Source of the DNA: Bacteroidota bacterium
GTDB lineage: Bacteria; Bacteroidota; Bacteroidia; B-17B0; Aurantibacillaceae
Length of the DNA stretch: 64,000 nt
Assembly (NCBI GenBank): GCA_030692515.1
Contig: JAUXZS010000056.1
Span: 186,001 to 250,000 of the forward strand
Direction: 5' to 3'
Part shown: piece after piece, positions 45,351-56,925 of the stretch
How positions within the stretch are numbered: position 1 is the first letter of the stretch
Layout: each line of letters starts with the position of its first letter
Position numbers and translations under genes: made by a program
Notes under the pieces: generated by a model
Seen by the model: only the letters and a program-made list of their open reading frames with translations
Database searches by the model: none
Told to the model about the DNA's origin: nothing

Positions 45351-48300
45351 ATGAACACAATTCAACAAGAATTAGAAAAACGCGTATTAGTTATCGATGG
45401 CGCAATGGGAAGCATGATCCAACAATATAAATTGGAGGAGAAAGATTTTCGTGGCAAACGGTTTGCAGATTGGCATAAAGATTTGCAAGGTAATAATGAT
45501 TTGCTCTCTATTACTCAGCCCAAAATAATTAAAACCATTCATAAAGAATATTTAAAAGCAGGCGCAGATATTATTGAAACCAATACGTTTAGCGCTACCA
45601 CGATTGCCATGGCAGATTACGACATGCAATCGTTAGCCTATGAATTAAATTACGAATCGGCTAAAATAGCCAAAGAAGCTATACAAGAATTTTATCAAGA
45701 GTTTCCAGAATTTGCATCTATACCAAAGTTTGTTGCCGGCGCACTTGGCCCAACTAATCGCACACTATCTCTTTCGCCAAATGTAAACGACCCAGGTTTT
45801 AGGGCCATTACTTTTGATGAATTAGTAATAGCATACACCGAGCAAGTAAAAGGTTTGATAGAAGGCGGAGCAGATTTATTATTGGTGGAAACTATTTTTG
45901 ATACTCTTAACGCTAAAGCAGCATTATTTGCAATTCAAAATTATTGCGAAAAAATAGATCGTAAAATGCCTGTGATGGTTTCTGGAACTATTACTGATGC
46001 AAGCGGGAGAACATTATCCGGACAAACAACTGAAGCGTTTTTAAATTCTGTTTCTCATGTTGATTTATTAAGTGTTGGTTTAAATTGTGCGCTCGGCGCA
46101 AAAGATATGCGACCATATTTGGAAGAGTTATCAGATAAAGCCCCCTTCTTTGTTAGCGCTTATCCAAACGCGGGCTTACCAAATCAGTTCGGCGAATACG
46201 ACCAAGACGCTCATGAAATGGGGCATCAAATAGAAGATTTTTTAAAAGCAGGATTTATAAATATTGTTGGAGGTTGTTGCGGAACAACGCCAGCACACAT
46301 TAAACGAATCGCTGAATTAGCAAAACAAGCAAAGCCAAGAAAAAAACCTACTGCCGATTCGTTAATGCATTTAAGCGGATTAGAGCCACTAACGCTTAGG
46401 CCGGAAAGTAATTTTTTAAATGTTGGTGAAAGAACAAATGTAACCGGCTCTAAAAAATTCTTGCGCTTAATTAAAGAAGGCAATTATGAAGAAGCGCTTT
46501 CTATTGCAAAAGATCAAGTAGACGGTGGTGCACAGGTTATTGATGTTAACATGGATGAAGGTATGTTAGATAGTGAAGCAGCAATGACAACTTTCTTAAA
46601 TTTAATTGCCTCCGAGCCGGATATTTCTCGTGTCCCAATCATGATTGACTCTAGTAAATGGAGCGTAATTGAAGCAGGTTTAAAGTGTGTTCAGGGAAAA
46701 GCAATAGTAAACTCTATTTCTTTAAAAGAAGGAGAAGAAAATTTTATTGAACAAGCGCACAAAGTAAAACAATATGGCGCCGCAGTTATTATAATGGCTT
46801 TTGATGAGGTTGGTCAGGCAGACACCTTACAACGCAGAAAAGATATTTGTAAGCGGGCTTACGATGTGTTGGTTAACAAAGTTCATTTTCCACCACAAGA
46901 CATTATTTTTGACCCAAATATTTTTCCGGTTGCAACAGGTATGGAAGAGCACCGTTTAAACGCGCTTGATTTTTTTAACTCAACAAAATGGATAAAAGAA
47001 AATTTACCTTATGCAAAAGTTAGTGGTGGAGTAAGCAACGTTTCTTTTTCTTTTAGAGGAAATGATCATGTACGCGAAGCAATTCATTCTGCCTTTTTAT
47101 ACCACGCTATTAAGGCTGGAATGGATATGGGAATTGTTAACCCCTCGCAACTTGTTATATACGACGATATAGATAAAACCTTATTAGAATTAGTTGAAGA
47201 TGTTTTACTAAATCGTAGAGATGATGCAACAGAAAGATTGGTTGATCATGCTGAATCATTAAAAGGAATCACCAAAGAAAAAACCGAAAAAGACGAGCAG
47301 TGGCGTAAAGGAACCGTTGAAGAACGTTTAAGTTACGCCTTAGTAAAAGGTTTAGTAGAGCACATTGATGCAGACACAGAAGAGGCCCGCTTAAAATTAG
47401 GTCGCCCACTGCATGTAATCGAAGGTCCATTAATGGACGGTATGAATGTGGTTGGGGATTTGTTTGGGCAAGGAAAAATGTTTTTACCGCAGGTCGTAAA
47501 AAGTGCACGCGTAATGAAAAAAGCGGTGGCTTATCTAGAGCCTTATCTTTTACAGGAAAAAGAAGATAACGCTAAAGCTGGTATTGTTGGCGATGGCAGA
47601 ACCAATGCCGGGAAAATTTTAATGGCAACAGTAAAAGGCGACGTACACGATATTGGGAAAAATATTGTAGGTGTTGTTTTAGCTTGCAATAATTATGAAA
47701 TTATTGATTTGGGTGTAATGGTTTCTTGTGATAAAATTTTAGAAGAAGCAAAAAAACATAACGTAGATGTTATCGGATTAAGTGGTTTAATAACTCCGTC
47801 ATTAGACGAAATGGTTCACGTTGCAAAAGAAATGGAACGCTTAGGATTTAAAACACCTTTATTAATTGGTGGTGCAACAACCTCTAAAGTACACACCGCT
47901 GTAAAAATTGCGCAAAACTATTCCGGACCAGTTGTGCACGTTAACGACGCTAGTAAATCTGTACCCGTTGCCAGCAGCTTAATTTCAAACGAATTAAGAG
48001 ACGCCTTTATGCTCGAGGTTAACAAAGATTACGAACGTGTTCGCGAACAAAATAAAAATGCACAAAGTCAAAATAAATTTGTTTCACTAAACGAAGCGCG
48101 AGAAAATAAATTTCCAATCGATTGGAAAAAAGAAGAAATAACTACCCCAAGTTTTTTAGGAAACAAAGTATTTACAAATTATGATTTAAAAGAAATTTCG
48201 GAATATATTGATTGGACTCCCTTCTTTCATAGCTGGGAAATGAAGGGCTCTTATCCAAAAATTTTAAGTGACCTAACTCGTGGCGCAGAAGCAACAAAGT

Positions 48301-49076
48301 TATTCAACGATGCGCAAAGCATGCTAAAAAAAATCATTTCTGAAAAGTGGTTGCAAGCAAATGCAGTTATTGGTATTTATCCGGCAAACACAATTAACGA
48401 TGATGATATTGAAGTTTTAGATGAAACAAAAAAAGCCGTAAAATGTAAGTTCCATTCTATCCGTCAGCAAACTAAAAAGCCGGCCGGTCAATATAATATT
48501 GCTTTGGCAGATTTTGTAAAACCACGTTCTTCTTCCTCCCCTTTGGGGAGGACAGAGGAGGGGCTAGACTATATCGGCTCTTTTGCATTAACAACAGGTA
48601 TTGGTATCGACGAACACGTGAAGCGTTTTGAAGCAGACCACGATGATTATAGTGCTATTATGATTAAAGCGCTTGCAGATAGATTAGCGGAAGCCTTCGC
48701 CGAATTAATGCATAAAAAAGTGCGTAAAGAATTTTGGGGCTATGCTAAAAACGAAAACTTAAAAAACGAAGATTTAATTAAAGAAGAATATGAGGGCATT
48801 CGTCCCGCACCTGGTTATCCCGCGCAACCAGACCACACAGAAAAATTAACTATTTGGAAATTGTTGGATGTAGAAAAAAACACAGGTATGACTTTAACGG
48901 ATAGTTTAGCCATGATACCAACAGCCGCCGTTAGCGGATTATATTTTTCACACCCTCAATCACATTATTTTGGAATAGGTAAAATAAATAAAGAGCAAGT
49001 TGATGATTATGCCAAACGTAAAGGCATGAGTGCTGAGGTTATTGAAAAATGGCTTGGGCAAAACTTAAGTTATTAA
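45351..49076 (+). CDS. metH: Cobalamin-dependent methionine synthase
   Basis: This 1241-residue enzyme transfers the methyl group from 5-methyltetrahydrofolate to homocysteine by way of cobalamin. It has the homocysteine domain with zinc cysteines in VGLNCALG and GGCCGTTP (about 1-325), the pterin domain (about 350-610), the B12 cap and Rossmann domain with [11 protein letters not shown] (axial His near 766), and the activation domain (about 900-1230, with [15 protein letters not shown]). Residues about 1058-1073 ([12 protein letters not shown]) are encoded by a palindromic repeat and do not belong to the family. A SAM-I riboswitch controls expression. Confidence 0.96.
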   Translation: MNTIQQELEKRVLVIDGAMGSMIQQYKLEEKDFRGKRFADWHKDLQGNNDLLSITQPKIIKTIHKEYLKAGADIIETNTFSATTIAMADYDMQSLAYELNYESAKIAKEAIQEFYQEFPEFASIPKFVAGALGPTNRTLSLSPNVNDPGFRAITFDELVIAYTEQVKGLIEGGADLLLVETIFDTLNAKAALFAIQNYCEKIDRKMPVMVSGTITDASGRTLSGQTTEAFLNSVSHVDLLSVGLNCALGAKDMRPYLEELSDKAPFFVSAYPNAGLPNQFGEYDQDAHEMGHQIEDFLKAGFINIVGGCCGTTPAHIKRIAELAKQAKPRKKPTADSLMHLSGLEPLTLRPESNFLNVGERTNVTGSKKFLRLIKEGNYEEALSIAKDQVDGGAQVIDVNMDEGMLDSEAAMTTFLNLIASEPDISRVPIMIDSSKWSVIEAGLKCVQGKAIVNSISLKEGEENFIEQAHKVKQYGAAVIIMAFDEVGQADTLQRRKDICKRAYDVLVNKVHFPPQDIIFDPNIFPVATGMEEHRLNALDFFNSTKWIKENLPYAKVSGGVSNVSFSFRGNDHVREAIHSAFLYHAIKAGMDMGIVNPSQLVIYDDIDKTLLELVEDVLLNRRDDATERLVDHAESLKGITKEKTEKDEQWRKGTVEERLSYALVKGLVEHIDADTEEARLKLGRPLHVIEGPLMDGMNVVGDLFGQGKMFLPQVVKSARVMKKAVAYLEPYLLQEKEDNAKAGIVGDGRTNAGKILMATVKGDVHDIGKNIVGVVLACNNYEIIDLGVMVSCDKILEEAKKHNVDVIGLSGLITPSLDEMVHVAKEMERLGFKTPLLIGGATTSKVHTAVKIAQNYSGPVVHVNDASKSVPVASSLISNELRDAFMLEVNKDYERVREQNKNAQSQNKFVSLNEARENKFPIDWKKEEITTPSFLGNKVFTNYDLKEISEYIDWTPFFHSWEMKGSYPKILSDLTRGAEATKLFNDAQSMLKKIISEKWLQANAVIGIYPANTINDDDIEVLDETKKAVKCKFHSIRQQTKKPAGQYNIALADFVKPRSSSSPLGRTEEGLDYIGSFALTTGIGIDEHVKRFEADHDDYSAIMIKALADRLAEAFAELMHKKVRKEFWGYAKNENLKNEDLIKEEYEGIRPAPGYPAQPDHTEKLTIWKLLDVEKNTGMTLTDSLAMIPTAAVSGLYFSHPQSHYFGIGKINKEQVDDYAKRKGMSAEVIEKWLGQNLSY
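48530..48567. repeat. Palindromic repeat inserted in frame within metH
   Basis: TCCTCCCC (48534-48541) and GGGGAGGA (48545-48552) form a perfect 8-bp stem, followed by CAGAGGAGGGG. The block is far more G/C-rich than metH around it and encodes [12 protein letters not shown]. Similar CCTCCCC...GGGGAGG palindromes are common between genes in Bacteroidota, and a shorter related hairpin occurs in this gene's own leader. Confidence 0.65.
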
Positions 49077-49136
49077 TGTTTTATCTATAGCTTTTCAACC
49101 TTTTTAAACAATGCTAAAGTTTTTCATTTCTTAAAC

Positions 49137-49144
49137 TATCTTTG
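49137..49144 (+). promoter_or_regulatory. -7 promoter element of purH
   Basis: TATCTTTG matches TAnnTTTG exactly, 17 bp before the purH ATG. No convincing -33 TTTG was found. Confidence 0.5.
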
Positions 49145-49161
49145 CCCTTTATTTTGAAAAA

Positions 49162-50688
49162 ATGAGCAATACAAAAATTATTAAAAGCGCTTTAATCTCT
49201 GTTTACTACAAAGATAATTTAGAACCTATTATAAAAAAACTTCACGCGCTAAACGTTAAGTTATATAGCACTGGCGGAACGCTTTCTTTCATCGAAAAAT
49301 TAAACATTCCTGTTACGGCGGTTGATTCTGTAACGTCATATCCTGAAATATTTGGTGGAAGAGTTAAAACTTTACACCCTGCTATTTTTGGAGGAATTTT
49401 AAACAGAAGAGATAACGAATCTGATAAAAAGGAAAAAGCACAACACAATATTCCAGATATTGATTTAGTAATTGTTGATTTATATCCCTTTGAAGAAACT
49501 GTTGCTGCAAAAGCTTCAGAACAAGATACAATAGAAAAAATAGACATTGGTGGAATTTCTTTAATTCGTGCAGCCGCAAAAAATTTTAACGACGTGGTTA
49601 TTGTTTCATCCAGAAACGATTACTCTGAATTATTAAATTTATTAGAAACAAAAAACGGAGCTTCTGATATTGTTGATAGAAAACATTTTGCAGCAAAAGC
49701 ATTTGCAACCTCTTCTCATTACGACACAGCAATTTTTAATTATTTTAATCACACCGAAAACATTACTCAATTTAAACAAAGTATACAAAAAGGACAAACC
49801 TTACGTTATGGCGAAAACCCTCATCAAAAGGGCGTTTTTTACGGCGACTTAGAAGCAATGTTTACGAAACTGCACGGTAAAGAATTATCCTACAATAACC
49901 TTTTGGACGTTGACGCAGCCGTAAATTTAATTGCCGATTTTACTGAACCAACCTTTGCAATTTTAAAACATAATAATGCTTGTGGCGTAGCTTCTAGAAG
50001 CACCATCCATCAAGCTTATGTTGATGCTTTAGCGGGAGACCCCGTTTCTGCATTTGGTGGAATTTTAATTGCCAATAAAACAATTGATTTAGCAACGGCA
50101 ACCGAAGTAAACAAATTATTTTGTGAAGTAGTAATTGCTCCCGCTTATCATGATGAGGCATTGGCACTTTTAAAATCAAAAGTAAACCGCATTATTTTAA
50201 TTCAAAATAAAGTTGAGTTGGGTAAAACATCTTTCCGTAATTTATTAAACGGAGTTATAGAACAAGACAAAGATTTAGTTACCGAAACGGAAACAGATTT
50301 AAAACCAGCAACAACAAAAACACCGACAGCGAGCGAAATAAAAGATTTATTGTTTGCTAATAAATTAGTGAAGCATACAAAATCAAACACAATTGTTTTT
50401 GCAAAAAATGGTCAGTTACTTGCTAGCGGTACAGGTCAAACATCAAGAGTTGATGCTTTAAAGCAAGCTATTGTAAAGGCACAAAGTTTTGGTTTTGATT
50501 TAAATGGCGCGGTAATGGCAAGCGATGCTTTTTTTCCATTTCCTGATTGTGTAGAGATTGCTCATAAGGTAGGTATTACCGCTGTAATACAGCCAGGAGG
50601 CTCAATAAAAGACAAAGAAAGTATTGAATATTGCAACGCAAACGGAGTAAGTATGGTAATGACGGGCGTGCGTCATTTTAAACATTAA
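49162..50688 (+). CDS. purH: Bifunctional AICAR transformylase / IMP cyclohydrolase
   Basis: This 508-residue protein does the last two steps of de novo IMP synthesis. The N-terminal MGS-like cyclohydrolase domain (about 1-190) contains KLYSTGGTLSF, EIFGGRVKTLHP and DLVIVDLYPF. The C-terminal transformylase contains LRYGENPHQKG, LKHNNACGVA (catalytic Lys/His region) and SDAFFPFPDCVEIAHKVGITAVIQPGGSI. Length and motifs are complete. It probably forms its own transcription unit; the one-carbon folate link with metH next door may be functional. Confidence 0.96.
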   Translation: MSNTKIIKSALISVYYKDNLEPIIKKLHALNVKLYSTGGTLSFIEKLNIPVTAVDSVTSYPEIFGGRVKTLHPAIFGGILNRRDNESDKKEKAQHNIPDIDLVIVDLYPFEETVAAKASEQDTIEKIDIGGISLIRAAAKNFNDVVIVSSRNDYSELLNLLETKNGASDIVDRKHFAAKAFATSSHYDTAIFNYFNHTENITQFKQSIQKGQTLRYGENPHQKGVFYGDLEAMFTKLHGKELSYNNLLDVDAAVNLIADFTEPTFAILKHNNACGVASRSTIHQAYVDALAGDPVSAFGGILIANKTIDLATATEVNKLFCEVVIAPAYHDEALALLKSKVNRIILIQNKVELGKTSFRNLLNGVIEQDKDLVTETETDLKPATTKTPTASEIKDLLFANKLVKHTKSNTIVFAKNGQLLASGTGQTSRVDALKQAIVKAQSFGFDLNGAVMASDAFFPFPDCVEIAHKVGITAVIQPGGSIKDKESIEYCNANGVSMVMTGVRHFKH

Positions 50689-50694
50689 GCAAAT

Positions 50695-52647
50695 TTATTC
50701 TATTCTTCTTAAATGAATATCCTTTTGTGGGCTAATAACCATTGGGAATTTTTCAACTTTTACAGAACTACTATCTAATCCAAAGGCTTTTGCTTCACTT
50801 AAACTATAACGTTTAAGGAAAAAATAAATGGTTAATATTATTTTTTCAAAAAGCGGCAAGTCGTTTTCATACGATAAGAATTTTTCAAGAACAACAAACT
50901 TAAAGTCGCCAATAATATTATTTTTGTTCAAAGATTCATAACGACTGGTAATATCCACTTCTTTATTTTTCACTAAATCTTCAACTACTTTCCTAAACAT
51001 TAAATTTACTTTTGGAGCAACCTTAAAGCCCAATTTAAAATCTACCCTAATAATATCGTCTTTTGCAATGTGCATTACTTTATAATCCATCCTATATGGC
51101 TCATCCATTACATCTACGTGTACAAACCAATATATATCTGCTTTTTTTGGACGCTTTTGTAAAATAGAATAAATTACTTTTGCTTCAATCGTAAGCGGGT
51201 CATTTGCACTTGTCATGTAAACCAAGTGCGTTGCATATTTTTGAATAGAAGGGTCTCTACTTAAATCACAAAGCATTTGTTTGTAATTATCTAAAGGAAC
51301 CAAGTCGGTGTAGCGCTTTCTTATTAGTTTGGCAATATACCAACAGGCCATAATGCCAGCTAACAGCAGGGCGATAATAAGAGTAATATAACCTCCTTTT
51401 GGAAACTTCTCTAGTAACGCAATTAAAAACGCACCTTCAATAACAATGTAAACCGAAATAAATAACAACAAAAACCACTTTGGATATTTTTTGATTTTCA
51501 TGAAAAACGCCAACAAGCGCGACGACATAATCATCCCTAAAATGATTGTTAATCCGTAGGCGGCCTCCATGTTTTTGGCTTCTTTAAAAAACAAAACAAT
51601 TGCTACACATCCAACATATAACAACCAATTAACAGAAGGAATATACATTTGCCCTTTCTCATCAGAAGGATATTTTATGCCAACTTTTGGCCAAAAATTT
51701 AAACGCATGGCTTCGTTTATTAATGTAAATGAGCCGCTAATTAAAGCCTGAGAGGCAACAACGGTTGCCACTGTTGCAATACCAATACCTACTGGTAAAA
51801 ACCATTCGGGCATAATAGAATAAAAAGGATTTCTGCCATTAAGTAATTTTCCGTCATTAGAAATTAGCCATGCGGTTTGCCCCATGTAATTAATAACTAA
51901 CATCAGTTTTACAAATACCCAACTCACACGAATGTTTTTTCTTCCACAATGTCCCATGTCGGAATACAATGCCTCGGCTCCGGTTGTGCAAAGAAACACC
52001 GAGCCTAATAACCAAAAAGCCCCCGGCGTATTTATTAATAAATTAATTCCGTAATAAGGATTTAGCGCTTTTAAAACCGTAAGATTTTGACTCAGGCCAA
52101 TAATTCCCACTAAGCCTAACATCGAAAACCAAATTAACATTACTGGCCCAAAAAATTTACCAACAAACTTTGTTCCAAATTGTTGAATGAAAAACAATCC
52201 CGTAATAATTGCAATTACAATTGGAATGGTTGGGATATCAGAAAAACGAGGAACTAGCCTTAAACCCTCTACGGCAGAAGCAACAGAAATAGGCGGGGTA
52301 ATTATACCTTCGCCTAAAATACAACATCCACCAATAATTGCCGGAAAAATTAGCCATTTTCTTTTTGCTTTTTTAACCAAGGTGTACAAAGAAAAAATAC
52401 CACCCTCGCCTTTATTATCCGCCTTTAAAGTAAAAATTACATACTTGATGGTGGTTTGCATTGTTAGTGTCCAAAAAACAAGAGACATCCCGCCAATTAT
52501 TATGTCGGCATTAATTGCCCGGGAGCCAACAATTGCACTCATAACATAAAGAGGGGAGGTGCCAATATCTCCATAAATTATGCCGAGTGTTAATAGCAGC
52601 CCCGCCGCAGTAATTTTACTTGTATGGCCAATATGATGGTTTGACAT
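50695..52647 (-). CDS. kup: KUP-family potassium uptake transporter
   Basis: This 650-residue protein has twelve hydrophobic helices in the first 430 residues and a soluble C-terminal domain of about 200 residues, the normal Kup layout. Signatures are LGIIYGDIGTSPLYV (helix 1), GEGGIFSLYTLVKK and TTGAEALYSDMGHCGRKNIRVSW. It imports K+ with protons. It converges with purH with a 6 bp gap and is divergent from the large T9SS protein gene. Confidence 0.94.
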   Translation of the reverse strand: MSNHHIGHTSKITAAGLLLTLGIIYGDIGTSPLYVMSAIVGSRAINADIIIGGMSLVFWTLTMQTTIKYVIFTLKADNKGEGGIFSLYTLVKKAKRKWLIFPAIIGGCCILGEGIITPPISVASAVEGLRLVPRFSDIPTIPIVIAIITGLFFIQQFGTKFVGKFFGPVMLIWFSMLGLVGIIGLSQNLTVLKALNPYYGINLLINTPGAFWLLGSVFLCTTGAEALYSDMGHCGRKNIRVSWVFVKLMLVINYMGQTAWLISNDGKLLNGRNPFYSIMPEWFLPVGIGIATVATVVASQALISGSFTLINEAMRLNFWPKVGIKYPSDEKGQMYIPSVNWLLYVGCVAIVLFFKEAKNMEAAYGLTIILGMIMSSRLLAFFMKIKKYPKWFLLLFISVYIVIEGAFLIALLEKFPKGGYITLIIALLLAGIMACWYIAKLIRKRYTDLVPLDNYKQMLCDLSRDPSIQKYATHLVYMTSANDPLTIEAKVIYSILQKRPKKADIYWFVHVDVMDEPYRMDYKVMHIAKDDIIRVDFKLGFKVAPKVNLMFRKVVEDLVKNKEVDITSRYESLNKNNIIGDFKFVVLEKFLSYENDLPLFEKIILTIYFFLKRYSLSEAKAFGLDSSSVKVEKFPMVISPQKDIHLRRIE

Positions 52648-52906
52648 TGGGATTCTTTAATAAAGAGCATAAAATTACCATAAAAAGCACTAGCAAAACC
52701 ATAAATGCGACTAATTATTTATTTATGCAGATGGTTTAAAAAAAAACACACATAAACAATAACAATTAGCATTTTAACGTTAGATTATAAAAAATATTTT
52801 TTATTTAGCGAAAAAATCACAACAAACACCAAATAGGGCGACAATATTGATTTTAACCTTTGTGCAATTAAAGAAAAAGGACTAATTTTATGAGTAGATT
52901 TTGAAC

Positions 52907-55636
52907 ATGAAAAGGCTTTTATTTTTGTTTCTTATTTTTGTTTCTGCTTATGGTTTTGCTACGCATAACCGGGCGGGTGAACTTTTGTATAAACGAATTG
53001 CGCCTTTTACTCAAACGCTTAATAATTTAACTGTTCAGGTTTATACCTATTCAATAACACTAATTAAATATACAGATCATGGCCCTCAGGTTGCCGATAG
53101 ATGCGTGGATACTATTTATTTTGGAGATGGGCAGCGAGGAGTTGCACAACGAATAAATGGTGGCACGGGGCTTTGTCAAGATTGCCCTCAATGCGGAACC
53201 CTCATTATTAATGAGCCATCGGGCTATAAAGTCAAAAAAAATATTTATACAATTATTCATACGTATTCTGGCTCTGGTAGTTATTTAATTCACACATTCG
53301 ATCCAAACAGAAACGCTGGCGTAATAAACATGCAAAACTCTGTTAACCAACCCTTTTACCTTGAATCACTCTTAATTATTAATAATTTTTCAGGCGCTAA
53401 CTCTTCTCCTGAATTTAATTTTCCACCAATAGATAGAGCTTGCTTTGAAAAATGTTTTTATCATAATCCGGGTGCATACGATTCTGATGGCGATAGTTTG
53501 AGTTATGAAATTTCAACATCACGTGGGGCAAACGGCCAAACAGTTGCAGGGTATTCTTATCCTTATGCTGGCCCCGGAGGAACATATGGAATTAATGCCA
53601 CAACAGGATTATTAACATGGTGTAAGCCTCAAGCCGGAGGAGAATATAACTTAGCTTTTATCGTAAAAGAGTGGCGAAAAAATACTAGTGGTGTTTATCA
53701 AATAATTGGTTATGTTTTGCGCGACATGCAAGTAGTTGTTGGTTCTTGTCCAAACAACGACCCGCCAACCGTTACTGTGCCAATAGATACTTGCGTACAA
53801 GCTGGAGCCCAAATCACAAAAAGCATTGTTTATGGAGACATTAACATTAACACAGTTACTTTACAAGGCAACGGAGGCGCCTTTTCTGGACCAACACCGC
53901 TTGCAACTTTATCAAATACGAGTTATGCCGTAACTTCAACGTTAACACCCACAACATCCGCAACTTTTTTTTGGCAAACAGCTTGTAGCCATATTAGATT
54001 ACAACCTTATCAAACAGTTTTTAAAGTAGAGGATAGTGGAGCGCCAACCGTTCCGGCAATTAAACTCGTTAATTTTGCAACTTATAATATCAGAGTAGTT
54101 CCACCGGCTGTGCAAAATGTAACAGCAGTTCCAATTGGCTCAACCATGAAAATATCATGGACGCTTTCAACTTGTAACCCAACAAACAACCCAATAACGG
54201 CATATAAAATTTATCGTAAAAATGATTGTAGTCCATTTGTTTATGATCCTTGTCAAAGAGGAATTTCTCCGAGTTCGGGATTTGATTCTGTTGGTCAAAC
54301 AATAAATACAGCCACTGTTTTTATTGATAACAACGGAGGAAACGGTTTAGTAGTAGGGCAAGATTATAGTTATTTAGTAATTGCTATTTATAAAGATGGC
54401 TCTCAAAGTTTTGGAAGCTCTCAAGTTTGCGCAAAGCTAAAAAGAGACATTCCTGTATTATTAAATGTAGATCTATTGTCTACCTCTGTTAGCAGCGGAT
54501 CTGTTTATGTAAGGTGGACAAGGCCCTTGGTAAACGTAGGCAATTTTGACACCTTGGTGTTGCCGGGTCCGTATCAATTTAATTTAAAACACCGCTATAA
54601 CTCAACAGACACATACACAACAATTTTTAATACTTCAAGTCCTTATTTTTTTAAACCAGACACTCAGTTTGTGCACTCAAACATTAACACAGACGCAACT
54701 AGCCAAGATTACATTGTTGAATTTGTTGCCGGAACAACTACAGTTGGAGCATCGCAACGAGCAACATCTATTTTTTTAACTGCTACTCCGGGAGATAGAA
54801 AAATAAATCTTAAATGGAGTTCTGCTACGCCTTGGAATAATTATAATTACACGGTGTATCGAAAAAATCCATCCCAAACTACTTTTAGCGCAATTGCTAC
54901 CACATCTTTAACAAGCTATACCGACACTAGCAAAATTGCTAATCGCTATTCTTATTGTTATAAGATTTTAGGAACTGGTCAGTATTCAGATCCGTCAATC
55001 TTTAAACCGTTATTAAATAATTCACAAGAAGTGTGTGCTACCGCAGTAGACTTAACCCCACCTTGCTCGCCAACACTATCAATAGTTGCCGATTGTCCAA
55101 CCGGAATGGTTCAAATTAGTTGGACGGATGTAAGACCAATTTGTAGCGATGACGTTATAAAATATATTTTGTTTTATAAGCCAACTATTGATGAGGTTTA
55201 CCAACAAGTTGCAACATTCGCATCAAGCGTAACAACGTTTAATTATGATGGATTAGAATTAATTTCTGGTTGTTATGCCGTTCAATCAGTTGATTCAAGT
55301 AATAATGTAAGCCCTTTAAGTTTCGATTTTTGTATTGATAACTGTCCGATTTTTGAACTGCCAAACATTGTTACACTTAATGGTGATGGCGTAAATGATT
55401 TTTTTAAGGCAATAAGAGTTAGACAAATAAAAGAAATTGATTTAGTTATTTTTGATAGATGGGGCAACTTAGTGTATCAAACAAAAGACCCTTATTTTAA
55501 ATGGGACGGAACTAGTTTGCAAAGCAATCTATTGGTGAGTGAGGGAACTTTCTTTTACATTTGCGATGTTTTTGAGCCCCGCTTAAAAGGCATTGTTAAA
55601 CGAAATCTAAAAGGCTTCATGCAAGTTGTTAAGTAA
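52907..55636 (+). CDS. Large secreted protein with gliding-motility-type C-terminal domain
   Basis: This 909-residue protein has a signal peptide (MKRLLFLFLIFVSAYGFA), an N-terminal region typical of Bacteroidota surface proteins (THNRAGELLYKRI, then DSLSYEIS), several fibronectin type III-like modules (from about 410 to 800), and a C-terminal type B T9SS sorting domain (NIVTLNGDGVNDFFKAI, IDLVIFDRWGNLVYQT, WDGT, GTFFYICD). It should be exported and attached at the surface, perhaps as an adhesin. The start is the ATG at 52907; a TTG two codons earlier is less likely. Confidence 0.88.
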   Translation: MKRLLFLFLIFVSAYGFATHNRAGELLYKRIAPFTQTLNNLTVQVYTYSITLIKYTDHGPQVADRCVDTIYFGDGQRGVAQRINGGTGLCQDCPQCGTLIINEPSGYKVKKNIYTIIHTYSGSGSYLIHTFDPNRNAGVINMQNSVNQPFYLESLLIINNFSGANSSPEFNFPPIDRACFEKCFYHNPGAYDSDGDSLSYEISTSRGANGQTVAGYSYPYAGPGGTYGINATTGLLTWCKPQAGGEYNLAFIVKEWRKNTSGVYQIIGYVLRDMQVVVGSCPNNDPPTVTVPIDTCVQAGAQITKSIVYGDININTVTLQGNGGAFSGPTPLATLSNTSYAVTSTLTPTTSATFFWQTACSHIRLQPYQTVFKVEDSGAPTVPAIKLVNFATYNIRVVPPAVQNVTAVPIGSTMKISWTLSTCNPTNNPITAYKIYRKNDCSPFVYDPCQRGISPSSGFDSVGQTINTATVFIDNNGGNGLVVGQDYSYLVIAIYKDGSQSFGSSQVCAKLKRDIPVLLNVDLLSTSVSSGSVYVRWTRPLVNVGNFDTLVLPGPYQFNLKHRYNSTDTYTTIFNTSSPYFFKPDTQFVHSNINTDATSQDYIVEFVAGTTTVGASQRATSIFLTATPGDRKINLKWSSATPWNNYNYTVYRKNPSQTTFSAIATTSLTSYTDTSKIANRYSYCYKILGTGQYSDPSIFKPLLNNSQEVCATAVDLTPPCSPTLSIVADCPTGMVQISWTDVRPICSDDVIKYILFYKPTIDEVYQQVATFASSVTTFNYDGLELISGCYAVQSVDSSNNVSPLSFDFCIDNCPIFELPNIVTLNGDGVNDFFKAIRVRQIKEIDLVIFDRWGNLVYQTKDPYFKWDGTSLQSNLLVSEGTFFYICDVFEPRLKGIVKRNLKGFMQVVK

Positions 55637-55673
55637 TTCTGACTACATTTGCCGGCTCTTCCTTAATTAGATT

Positions 55674-56864
55674 ATGAAACTTTACAAAAACTTAGTTAAT
55701 TCTGTTGCCGAAACACTCCAAGAAATTTTTGTTAAAAACAGATACGCTGATAAGGCAATAGAAAAAGTTTTTAAACAAAACCCACAATGGGGAAGCAGAG
55801 ACAGAAGGTTTGTTGCGGAAGCCGTTTATGATATTGTAAGAAATTTTCGTTTGTATTCTGAGCTAGCACAATCACAAAAAAACTTTTGGTTTATTACGGC
55901 TGTTTGGTTGGTGATAAAAGAAATCGAATTTCCAGATTGGCAAGAGTTTAAAAACTTAGATAGAGAAGTTATTTTAATTCAGAAAGAACAATTAAAAAAC
56001 AACATCCCTGTTTATGAATCGTATCCCGATTGGCTTTGGGAACTTGGAATAAACGAGTTAGGAGAGGATGTTTGGAAAAAAGAAGCGCTTGCAATGAATA
56101 CACAAGCACAAGTTGTGTTAAGAGTTAACACTTTAAAAACAAACACTAAAAAACTAATAGAAGAGCTTTCTAAAACAAATATTGCACTAAAAGAAATTGA
56201 AGGATTTGAAAACGCAGTTGAATTAGTAAAAAGAGAAAATGTTTTTCAAAATAATTTTTTTAAACTCGGGTGGTTTGAGGTTCAAGATGCGGGCTCACAA
56301 GAAATAAGTAGTTTTTTAGACCCAAAACCTAATCAGTTTGTTATTGATGCTTGTGCAGGTGCCGGCGGAAAAAGTTTACACATTGCTGCATTAATGAACA
56401 ATAAAGGCAAACTTATCAGCTTAGATGTTGAAGGTTTTAAGTTAGAAGAATTAAAAAGAAGGGCAAAACGTGCGGGCGTGTTTAATGTTGAAACTCGTAC
56501 AATAGAAGATTCAAAAACAATAAAGAGACTTCAAGGAAAGGCAGACAAATTATTATTGGATGTACCTTGTAGTGGTTTGGGAGTAATTAAACGTAACCCC
56601 GATGCAAAATGGAAATTAAGCTTAGAGGTTATTGAACGCACAAAAAAACTTCAAGAAAAAATTCTTTCAGAGTATTCTGAAATGGTTAAGGTTGGAGGCG
56701 AATTGGTTTATAGTACCTGTAGTATTTTACCAAGCGAAAATAAACAACAAGTAGATTTGTTTTTAAATAACAATTCCAATTTCGAGTTTGTAAAAGATAA
56801 AACCATACTACCAAGTCAGGGCTACGATGGTTTTTATATGGCGCTTTTAAAGCGAATATCTTAA
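55674..56864 (+). CDS. RsmB/RsmF-type rRNA cytosine-C5 methyltransferase
   Basis: This 396-residue NOL1/NOP2/Sun family enzyme methylates cytosine C5 in RNA. Motifs are DACAGAGGKSLHIAAL (SAM binding), DVPCSGLGVIKRNPDAKWKL (release Cys) and VYSTCSILPSENKQQV (catalytic Cys). The N-terminal 140 residues resemble the NusB-like/RsmB domain, which suggests 16S rRNA as substrate. The exact target cytosine cannot be told. The gene starts 37 bp after the T9SS gene. Confidence 0.87.
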   Translation: MKLYKNLVNSVAETLQEIFVKNRYADKAIEKVFKQNPQWGSRDRRFVAEAVYDIVRNFRLYSELAQSQKNFWFITAVWLVIKEIEFPDWQEFKNLDREVILIQKEQLKNNIPVYESYPDWLWELGINELGEDVWKKEALAMNTQAQVVLRVNTLKTNTKKLIEELSKTNIALKEIEGFENAVELVKRENVFQNNFFKLGWFEVQDAGSQEISSFLDPKPNQFVIDACAGAGGKSLHIAALMNNKGKLISLDVEGFKLEELKRRAKRAGVFNVETRTIEDSKTIKRLQGKADKLLLDVPCSGLGVIKRNPDAKWKLSLEVIERTKKLQEKILSEYSEMVKVGGELVYSTCSILPSENKQQVDLFLNNNSNFEFVKDKTILPSQGYDGFYMALLKRIS

Positions 56865-56925
56865 AAGAAGATATAAAATTATTTTTTTGTTTTTATTTTT
56901 TTGCTATCTTTAATTTGGAATAAGT

